5,052 bases of DNA, taken from the NCBI GenBank assembly GCA_902766575.1, contig CACXED010000129.1:1-5052 (forward strand), written 5' to 3'. Source of the stretch: an uncultured Ruminococcus sp. (GTDB lineage Bacteria; Bacillota; Clostridia; Oscillospirales; CAG-272). A program made the position numbers and the translations under genes. Positions 1 through 4,177 of the stretch are shown here, piece after piece. The notes beneath the pieces are model-generated. The model searched no databases. It was not told where the DNA came from and saw only the letters and a list, made by a program, of their open reading frames with translations. Each line of letters starts with the position of its first letter. Within the stretch, counting starts at the first letter, position 1.

Positions 1-124
1 CGGTGATCTTAGCCTTGTAGCGTCCGTAGAGCTCAAGCTCGTCGTCGGCGACCCCGAGACCTGCGGCGATCTCGGTAATTGGCAGCATTTTGGCGTTCTG
101 TGCGATTTCGATATCAGTCAGCAT
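1..124 (-). CDS. fhs: Formate-tetrahydrofolate ligase, N-terminal fragment (runs off the window)
   Basis: The first 41 codons are visible, reading leftward from the ATG at 124-122. The peptide begins MLTDIEIAQNAKMLP and continues ITEIAAGLGV, then ELYGRYKAKI. This is the highly conserved start of formate-tetrahydrofolate ligase (10-formyl-THF synthetase), in which the family reads close to SDIEIAQ..KM.PI.EIA..LG......LYG.YKAK. The enzyme is cytosolic. It joins formate to tetrahydrofolate using ATP, which feeds purine synthesis and, in acetogens, the methyl branch of the Wood-Ljungdahl pathway. Family members are about 555 residues, so over 90% lies outside the window, including the nucleotide-binding loop. 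A GGAAAG ribosome binding site at 134-139 sits 9 bases before the ATG, and a strong promoter lies upstream. The family assignment is firm. Whether the host is acetogenic cannot be judged here. Confidence 0.93.
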   Translation of the reverse strand, partial: MLTDIEIAQNAKMLPITEIAAGLGVADDELELYGRYKAKIT

Positions 125-139
125 TTTCCAACTCTTTCC

Positions 140-155
140 GGGCTATTTTAAGCCC
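140..155 (-). other. Small hairpin in the fhs mRNA leader
   Basis: GGGCT at 140-144 and AGCCC at 151-155 form a perfect 5-bp stem with a 6-base A/T loop. In the minus-strand transcript the hairpin ends directly before the GGAAAG ribosome binding site (134-139). It is too small for a known riboswitch class and has no following T-run, so it is not a terminator. It may stabilise the 5' end or affect ribosome access. It could also be chance. Confidence 0.35.
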
Positions 156-172
156 AACTAAATTTTAACCTA

Positions 173-201
173 ATTATACCACAAAATTCAGCCGCCGTCA
201 A
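173..201 (-). promoter_or_regulatory. Sigma-A promoter of fhs
   Basis: Read on the minus strand, TTGACG (196-201) is followed by a 17-base spacer and TATAAT (173-178). The three bases before the -10 box are TGG, giving an extended -10 (TGnTATAAT). Transcription should begin near 165-167, leaving a leader of about 42 bases before the fhs ATG. The match to consensus is near perfect, so high basal expression is expected. No start site has been measured. Confidence 0.88.
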
Positions 202-383
202 TAGTCACTCGATTTTTTCTCGTACTTTTCAGCCAAACTAAAGCGATCCGATTTGTGCTCTCTGACTAAAAGGATATCTGAGCGGATTTTTCGGATGGAA
301 TCATCGCGTAATATATAATAAATGAAGAAAATATCGGATACCGTCGATATGCGTCAAATTCACAGAATGTTCAGACTATCCGG
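202..383. other. AT-rich intergenic stretch between divergent fhs and the coiled-coil/SpoIID operon
   Basis: This is the part of the 125-453 gap outside the two assigned promoters. No convincing gene is present. The reading frame that opens at ATG 322 has no ribosome binding site and is treated as untranslated upstream sequence. A TATAAT at 314-319 on the plus strand could be a second -10 box, but nothing resembling TTGACA lies 16-18 bases before it. A 12-base near-copy of sequence from the fhs leader occurs at 231-242. I see no strong hairpin, tRNA or insertion-sequence end. Confidence 0.5.
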
Positions 384-412
384 TTGCAATCTTTACAAAA
401 AATGTGTAAACT
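384..412 (+). promoter_or_regulatory. Probable sigma-A promoter of the coiled-coil/SpoIID operon
   Basis: TTGCAA (384-389), a 17-base A-rich spacer and TAAACT (407-412) make a moderate sigma-A promoter on the plus strand. The predicted start of transcription is near 419, about 35 bases before the ATG at 454. An inverted repeat, TTTACA (392-397) and TGTAAA (405-410), lies between and over the promoter elements. A poorer alternative is the TATAAT at 314-319, which lacks a -35 match. I saw no clear sporulation-sigma (E, F, G or K) consensus, though by-eye reading cannot exclude one. Confidence 0.5.
392..410. promoter_or_regulatory. Inverted repeat over the spacer and -10 box, possible operator
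   Basis: TTTACA (392-397) and TGTAAA (405-410) are exact reverse complements separated by 7 bases. The right arm covers the first four bases of the proposed -10 box (407-412). A dimeric repressor bound here would block polymerase. The arms are short and AT-rich in an AT-rich gap, so chance is a real alternative. No specific regulator is suggested by the sequence. Confidence 0.3.
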
Positions 413-453
413 TAAAGAGTATATTTGTACGCGAAAGGATTTCAAATTTCAAA

Positions 454-1044
454 ATGATAAAAACACGCATAATCGCTGCGGCGGCTGCCGCGGCTCTGAT
501 AACGTCGGCGCTTGCGCTCTATGTACAGGGCGACGAGCTGATATACGACTCCCAGAGCGATCCGCTCGTGTCGCTCTCCTACATAAACGACGTCGTCGTC
601 GCCGAATACGACAAAAAGCTCGCGCAGCTGAGCGACACTCTCGCCGAGCTTTCCAAAAAGAACACCGCCCTTGAAAACGCCAACGCCGCGCTCCAGACGG
701 CGCTCGTCACTGCAAACGCCAAGCTCGATTCGCTTGAAAAGCAGCTCGCCGAGCTGAAGTCCGAACCGGACTCCTCCGGGTACGAGATCGTCTGCCTTAA
801 AAGCGGTCAGAAGCTCCTTGCTTCCGAGCCCTGCGAGATGATACTCCGCTCCGGTTCGGCTATAATCGTATCTATCACCACCAACGGCGTAAACGATCTC
901 AGCGACGGCAACGAGCTGATGAACACCGCAGCCGCTCCGCTCTATCATTCGCTGCTCGTTCCGCGCGGCGACGGACGCGGTATACAGATAACCTCCGGCG
1001 AAGCCTATGTCATGGTGAGGGGAGGTCATCAGATTGTCGATTAA
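454..1044 (+). CDS. Membrane-anchored or secreted coiled-coil protein of unknown function, first gene of the SpoIID operon
   Basis: The protein is 196 residues from the ATG at 454. The N-terminus (1-24) is a short positive stretch (KTR) and an Ala/Leu-rich hydrophobic segment with seven Ala in a row, a signal peptide or membrane anchor. A short motif DPLVSLSY follows at about 37-43. Residues 48-103 form a Lys/Glu/Leu/Ala heptad-like coiled coil. The C-terminal part (about 110-194) looks like a compact, mostly beta domain with the stretches LRSGSA, LLVPRGDGRG and YVMVRGG. I believe similar anchored coiled-coil proteins occur in clostridial genomes, but I know no assigned role. The ATG at 454 was chosen because it puts the hydrophobic segment at the N-terminus and follows AAAGGA (434-439), whose 14-base spacing is rather long. 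The frame opens at 322 but has no ribosome site there. The next gene starts before this one stops, so the two are translationally coupled. An outer-surface partner or regulator of the SpoIID-domain enzyme is the likeliest job, by context only. Confidence 0.8.
   Translation: MIKTRIIAAAAAAALITSALALYVQGDELIYDSQSDPLVSLSYINDVVVAEYDKKLAQLSDTLAELSKKNTALENANAALQTALVTANAKLDSLEKQLAELKSEPDSSGYEIVCLKSGQKLLASEPCEMILRSGSAIIVSITTNGVNDLSDGNELMNTAAAPLYHSLLVPRGDGRGIQITSGEAYVMVRGGHQIVD
1019..1044 (+). promoter_or_regulatory. Ribosome binding site and 11-base overlap coupling the two operon genes
   Basis: GGGGAGGT at 1019-1026 lies inside the end of the coiled-coil gene and sits 8 bases before the TTG start at 1034. 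The upstream stop codon TAA is at 1042-1044, so the genes overlap by 11 bases in different frames. A strong site with a weak TTG start suggests that ribosomes finishing the first gene help start the second, keeping their ratio fixed. This site decides the start codon of the SpoIID-domain gene. Confidence 0.8.
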
Positions 1045-2917
1045 ACGCACCAAGCACGAAAAAATGCAGCGGGCGCTCGCCCTGTTCTTAGCGGTGCTCA
1101 TGATCATCTCCGCAGCGGGAACGCTTATTTACTACCTGTCGATGGGGCTCCACGCCGCGGAGCCCGAGGAGCGTCTCAGCCTTGCCGGGGACGATGAGAT
1201 GAAGCTCCGCGTCGGACTGATGTACGGCTCCAATGTCACGGTCGGCTTTGAGGTCGACGCGGCGGGCGGCTTTGGGATCGTCAGGGTCGACCGCTCGTCC
1301 GCCGGGCTTGAGGAGACCCGGCTCTGGGAGCTTGCTGTCAGCAAGATCTCCTGCACCGTCGACTCAAATCTTTCAAAAACCGCAATGACATACTCAAAAT
1401 CGACCGCCGCGGACAAAACAGTCATCGGCGGTTATCATTTGGAGATCGGCTCGGATCTCGACCGCGACGGATGCGAGACAATGATCGGCGCCCTCTCGGA
1501 GACGCTCGGCTCGCTCGGGATCTATGCGATACCGAGCTTTATCGGCGGAGGATACCGCATCCGCGCCGGACATTTCGCATCGGCTGAGAGCGCCGCTGCG
1601 GCTGCGGCTGCGCTGACCGCGCTCATTCCCGATCTCAAAGTGAGTATCGCGGCTCCGACTGCGACTGCGGTGTCGGTCGTCGACCCGCTCACCGACCGGA
1701 TACTCTTTGAATACGACGACGGCGACGTTATGGCGCTCGGGCTGACCCCGCTCGACTCGGCAGACGGGACGGCGAACTACCTCGTCACACCGGCGAAGAA
1801 ATCCTACGACGGAACCTTTATGTTCAGGAGATACAATTCGGCGATCAAATCCGACGCGGGAACTGTCGACGGGGTCTCGCTGACGAATGTGATAAAGCTC
1901 GGCGACTACATCAAGGGCGTGCTTCCCTATGAGGTCGACACAAAATGGCCGCTGGAGTCGCTGAAAGCCTTTGCGATAACCGTGCGGAGCTTCACGCTCT
2001 CCGGGCTCGGGCGGCATGAATCGGCATACGACGTCGATATGTGCAACAACACTCACTGTCAGGTCTACAACGGCAGAGAAAAGATCAACGAAGCCGTCGA
2101 GCGCGCCGTCGACGAGACCCGCGGACTTGTGATGACCTACGAGGGCGAGATCGTCACCGCTTTCTACAGCGCGGTTCAGGGAGGTGTCACAGTCAGCTCC
2201 GAGGACGCATGGGGCGGCTCGATCCCCTATCTCAAGGCGGTCGAAACGCCTTGGGAGATCTACACGAACCACAGCAAGGGCTTCTGGACGGTAGAGGTCT
2301 CGCCTTCCGAGCTATCGGAATATCTGAGGAGCAAGGGCTTTACCCAGATCAAGGGGAAGATCGCGAACATTTCGATCGACCAGCTCGCAAAGGACTCAAC
2401 CTACGTCTACAGGCTCACCATCACGGACGTTTACGGAAATAATCTGACCCTGACAAAGACCGACACGGTCAGGTCGGCTCTCGCGAAATATCTTAACAGC
2501 GCGAATTTTGTCGTCGGAAAGGGCTCGGTCGAGGCTGACGTCACGACCTTCAGCACCGACTCGCTGACAGATACGGGCGTGATCACCGCTTCGGGAACCT
2601 CCTCGGTCAAAAACGACGTAGAGCAGAGCGTGATCAGCTCGTCTGGCTCCGCTCAGCTCACCGGGCTCAAGGGAGCCGCCGTGATCAGTAAGGACGGTCT
2701 CGTGACCCCGGGCAAGCTCGTCTCCAACACCGAGCGGCAGACCTTCAAAGCGTCGAGCCCCTCGAATTTCATCTTTGTCGGCAAGGGCTGGGGACACGGC
2801 GTCGGGATATCGCAGATCGGTCTGCGCGACCTTGCAAAGCAGGGCTATACCGCCGAGGAAATGCTCTGTAAATATCTCACCGGAATCGAGATCGAGAGCT
2901 ATTCTTCACTGAAATAA
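1034..2917 (+). CDS. SpoIID/LytB-domain cell-wall protein with N-terminal membrane segment and SPOR-like domain
   Basis: This 627-residue protein starts at TTG 1034. GGAGG at 1021-1025 lies 8 bases upstream, whereas the first internal ATG (codon 11) has no such site. Residues 13-36 are a transmembrane anchor or signal peptide. A beta-rich segment with LRVGLMYGS follows (58-66). Residues 132-207 are SPOR-like, with YRIRAGHFAS diagnostic; SPOR domains bind peptide-stripped glycan. The SpoIID/LytB domain starts near 258 and holds YIKGVLPYEVD, with E300 matching the catalytic Glu of SpoIID, then WPLESLKAFA, CQVYNG, YSAVQGG and DAWGG, and finally GKGWGHGVGISQ (583-594). SpoIID is a lytic transglycosylase cleaving denuded glycan during engulfment, while LytB/CwbA relatives modify autolysins. 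H328, C337, H341 and C342 resemble the zinc-binding set reported for Clostridioides difficile SpoIID. A Ser/Thr-rich stretch of about 80 residues (495-575) separates the two conserved halves. Classical SpoIID is about 340 residues and lacks SPOR, so this is probably a vegetative or sporulation paralogue, not spoIID itself. Confidence 0.92.
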   Translation: MSIKRTKHEKMQRALALFLAVLMIISAAGTLIYYLSMGLHAAEPEERLSLAGDDEMKLRVGLMYGSNVTVGFEVDAAGGFGIVRVDRSSAGLEETRLWELAVSKISCTVDSNLSKTAMTYSKSTAADKTVIGGYHLEIGSDLDRDGCETMIGALSETLGSLGIYAIPSFIGGGYRIRAGHFASAESAAAAAAALTALIPDLKVSIAAPTATAVSVVDPLTDRILFEYDDGDVMALGLTPLDSADGTANYLVTPAKKSYDGTFMFRRYNSAIKSDAGTVDGVSLTNVIKLGDYIKGVLPYEVDTKWPLESLKAFAITVRSFTLSGLGRHESAYDVDMCNNTHCQVYNGREKINEAVERAVDETRGLVMTYEGEIVTAFYSAVQGGVTVSSEDAWGGSIPYLKAVETPWEIYTNHSKGFWTVEVSPSELSEYLRSKGFTQIKGKIANISIDQLAKDSTYVYRLTITDVYGNNLTLTKTDTVRSALAKYLNSANFVVGKGSVEADVTTFSTDSLTDTGVITASGTSSVKNDVEQSVISSSGSAQLTGLKGAAVISKDGLVTPGKLVSNTERQTFKASSPSNFIFVGKGWGHGVGISQIGLRDLAKQGYTAEEMLCKYLTGIEIESYSSLK

Positions 2918-2920
2918 AAG

Positions 2921-2963
2921 CAGAAAATCCTCCACATGAAACATATGGAGGATTTTCTGTTTT
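2921..2963. terminator. Bidirectional intrinsic terminator between convergent genes
   Basis: A perfect 14-bp inverted repeat pairs CAGAAAATCCTCCA (2921-2934) with 2946-2959 around an 11-base loop. It begins three bases after the SpoIID-domain gene stop. On the plus strand the right arm is T-rich and is followed by TTTT. On the minus strand the stem is followed by CTTTTATTT, so it can also end the leftward eda transcript. Confidence 0.85.
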
Positions 2964-2970
2964 GCAGTCA

Positions 2971-2991
2971 CCGCCCGATCGGGCGGTTTTT
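2971..2991 (+). terminator. Second intrinsic terminator, plus-strand direction
   Basis: CCGCCC and GGGCGG flank a GATC loop in a 16-base perfect palindrome (2971-2986), followed by TTTTT at 2987-2991. It lies 7 bases beyond the first terminator and stops rightward read-through just before the 3' end of eda. On the minus strand it is not followed by a T-run, so it should act in one direction only. Confidence 0.8.
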
Positions 2992-2995
2992 GATA

Positions 2996-3958
2996 TTATT
3001 TCTGAACGAGGTGGAACGCGAAGCCGCAGATGTCGTTCTTGAAGTAGACGGCCTTGGACTCGCCGCGCTTGAATTTGGCGTAGGACTCGGGCTCGAACTC
3101 GATGCCCATGTTCTCAAAGCAGAACACCGCGCGGTCGAGGAAGTTGCAGGCGACTGCGACGTGACCGTTCTTGCCGTGGAAAGGCGAGTACATCAGCTCG
3201 ACTCCCGTGCCGGCAAAGCAGCTGCTGTTGCCCTCCTTGGGCTCAAAGCCGAACAGCCTGCAGAGCGTCTCCATTCCGGCTAAAGCCTGATCCTTGGTCT
3301 CGGTGTTGAAGCCGACGTGGCGGACCTCAAAGCCGTGCATCAGCATCACCGCATTGTGCGTAAGACGCTTGATCTCGTCGAATTTTCCGGCAGCGAGCAG
3401 ATCGTTCGGAACCATGAAGCTGCCTCCGCAGGCGAGGATCTTGTTGAACTTGAGATAGCTCAGTATGTTGCTCTCGTTGAGACCTCCGGTCGGCATGAAT
3501 TTCAGTCCGCCGTATGGAGCGCTCATCGCCTTGATCATCGGCAGTCCGCCCGCAGCCTCAGCCGGGAAGAACTTGACGACGTCGAGTCCGAGCTCGAGCG
3601 CAGCTTCAATATCCGACGGATTCGAGCAGCCGGGAGTGATCGGCACGCCGATCTCAAGGCAGTGCTTAACGACGCGGGGATTGAGTCCGGGGCTGACGAT
3701 GAACTTCGCGCCCGCCTTTACAGCCGCGTCAGCCTGCTCGGGAGTCAGCACCGTTCCCGCTCCGACGAGCATATCCGGGAACTCCTTTGTAATCGCGCTG
3801 ATAGCCTCGGCGGCGCAGGCGGTGCGGAAGGTTATCTCCGCGACCGGGAGTCCTCCCTCGCAGAGCGCGCGGGCAAGCGGCACAGCCTTTTCGGCGTCCT
3901 CGATCTTGATGACCGGAACTATTCCGTAGAGGCCTATCTTTTTCAGTATATCATTCAT
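2996..3958 (-). CDS. eda: KDPG/KHG aldolase (Eda) fused to a C-terminal VOC (glyoxalase-fold) domain
   Basis: The protein has 320 residues, against about 205-215 for ordinary Eda. Residues 1-207 are a class I 2-keto-3-deoxy-6-phosphogluconate / 4-hydroxy-2-oxoglutarate aldolase, a cytosolic TIM-barrel enzyme splitting KDPG into pyruvate and glyceraldehyde-3-phosphate. The Schiff-base lysine is K129 in VVKFFPAEAAGG, E41 and R45 in EITFR match E45 and R49 of E. coli Eda, and VGAGTVL (65-71), SPGLNP (89-94), MPTGG (155-159) and GGS (178-180) are in place. Residues 211-320 form one VOC module: HVGFNT at 214, GTGVELM, NGHVAVA and GFAFHLVQ. H214, E254, H266 and H316 fall where glyoxalase-type metal ligands lie, which is inferred by pattern. 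The start is supported by GGAGGT 8 bases upstream. The gene stands alone here, without KDG kinase or hexuronate genes, and has its own promoter. I recall Eda-VOC fusions in other Firmicutes; the role of the extra domain is unknown to me. Confidence 0.93.
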   Translation of the reverse strand: MNDILKKIGLYGIVPVIKIEDAEKAVPLARALCEGGLPVAEITFRTACAAEAISAITKEFPDMLVGAGTVLTPEQADAAVKAGAKFIVSPGLNPRVVKHCLEIGVPITPGCSNPSDIEAALELGLDVVKFFPAEAAGGLPMIKAMSAPYGGLKFMPTGGLNESNILSYLKFNKILACGGSFMVPNDLLAAGKFDEIKRLTHNAVMLMHGFEVRHVGFNTETKDQALAGMETLCRLFGFEPKEGNSSCFAGTGVELMYSPFHGKNGHVAVACNFLDRAVFCFENMGIEFEPESYAKFKRGESKAVYFKNDICGFAFHLVQK

Positions 3959-3966
3959 TTTTGTTT

Positions 3967-3972
3967 ACCTCC
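3967..3972 (-). promoter_or_regulatory. Ribosome binding site of eda
   Basis: On the minus strand GGAGGT is followed by 8 bases and then the ATG at 3958-3956. It is a full-strength site at ideal spacing and fixes the eda start. Confidence 0.88.
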
Positions 3973-3994
3973 GTGAACAAATAACTTCTATATA

Positions 3995-4023
3995 ATTATA
4001 GCACCAATACTCACGCTTTTCAA
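3995..4023 (-). promoter_or_regulatory. Sigma-A promoter of eda
   Basis: On the minus strand TTGAAA (4018-4023), a 17-base spacer and TATAAT (3995-4000) form a near-consensus promoter. TGC before the -10 box makes it an extended -10. The start of transcription should be near 3988, giving a leader of about 30 bases, too short for a riboswitch. The promoter needs no activator by appearance, so any control is more likely repression. Confidence 0.88.
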
Positions 4024-4052
4024 GTCTTTTTGGGAAATTGCGCGAAAAAATA

Positions 4053-4067
4053 AACCCGCCGCGGGAT
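4053..4067. other. Short GC-rich hairpin in the eda/M18 divergent gap
   Basis: CCCG (4055-4058) and CGGG (4062-4065) can pair around a 3-base loop. On the minus strand this is followed by TTTATTTTTT (4045-4054), the shape of a weak intrinsic terminator. It lies upstream of the eda promoter and no leftward gene feeds into it. It might insulate eda from antisense transcripts coming from the M18 gene. The 4-bp stem makes it weak. Confidence 0.25.
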
Positions 4068-4114
4068 TTGAGCGAATATCCTACACACATACGTCGCTAA
4101 ATTTCAAAAAGGTC

Positions 4115-4143
4115 TTGTAAAATCCGCGCGGACGTGGTATAAT
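4115..4143 (+). promoter_or_regulatory. Sigma-A promoter of the M18 aminopeptidase gene
   Basis: TTGTAA (4115-4120), a 17-base spacer and TATAAT (4138-4143) with TGG before the -10 box give another extended -10 promoter. Transcription should start near 4150, about 28 bases before the ATG. The spacer contains a 10-base GC-rich palindrome (4123-4132), which would suit a repressor site but may be chance. Confidence 0.87.
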
Positions 4144-4162
4144 GTATAGGTAAAATGAAAAC

Positions 4163-4169
4163 GGAGGGG
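4163..4169 (+). promoter_or_regulatory. Ribosome binding site of the M18 aminopeptidase gene
   Basis: GGAGGGG ends 8 bases before the ATG at 4178. It fixes the start codon; no in-frame alternative upstream has a comparable site. Confidence 0.88.
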
Positions 4170-4177
4170 TTTTTACC

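Noticed and set aside
322..453. An N-terminal extension of 44 codons for the coiled-coil protein starting at ATG 322.
   Set aside because: There is no ribosome binding site at 322, the extension overlaps the proposed promoter at 384-412, and it would bury the Ala-rich membrane segment 50 residues inside the protein.
125..453. A riboswitch (for example a tetrahydrofolate type) upstream of fhs.
   Set aside because: The predicted fhs leader is only about 42 bases with one 5-bp hairpin, too short for known folate riboswitches. No extended conserved fold was seen in the rest of the gap.
442..1107. A minus-strand open frame opposite the coiled-coil gene.
   Set aside because: No family motif or ribosome site was found, it overlaps two genes on the other strand, and its composition fits an antisense shadow.
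1588..1622. A GC-rich GCTGCGGCTGCGGCTGCG-like tract that looks like a microsatellite.
   Set aside because: It encodes the Ala-rich helix of the SPOR-like domain in frame, with mixed Ala codons, so it is coding low complexity rather than an independent repeat.
1394..2272. A long open frame on the minus strand opposite the SpoIID-domain gene.
   Set aside because: It is rich in Arg and Asp, shows no recognisable domain or ribosome site, and lies fully opposite a gene with clear family motifs. It is a by-product of GC-rich codon use.
3317..3976. Plus-strand open frames opposite eda, together with those at 2936-3283 and 3465-3929.
   Set aside because: All lie antisense to a gene with an intact catalytic motif set and have no ribosome sites or domain signatures.
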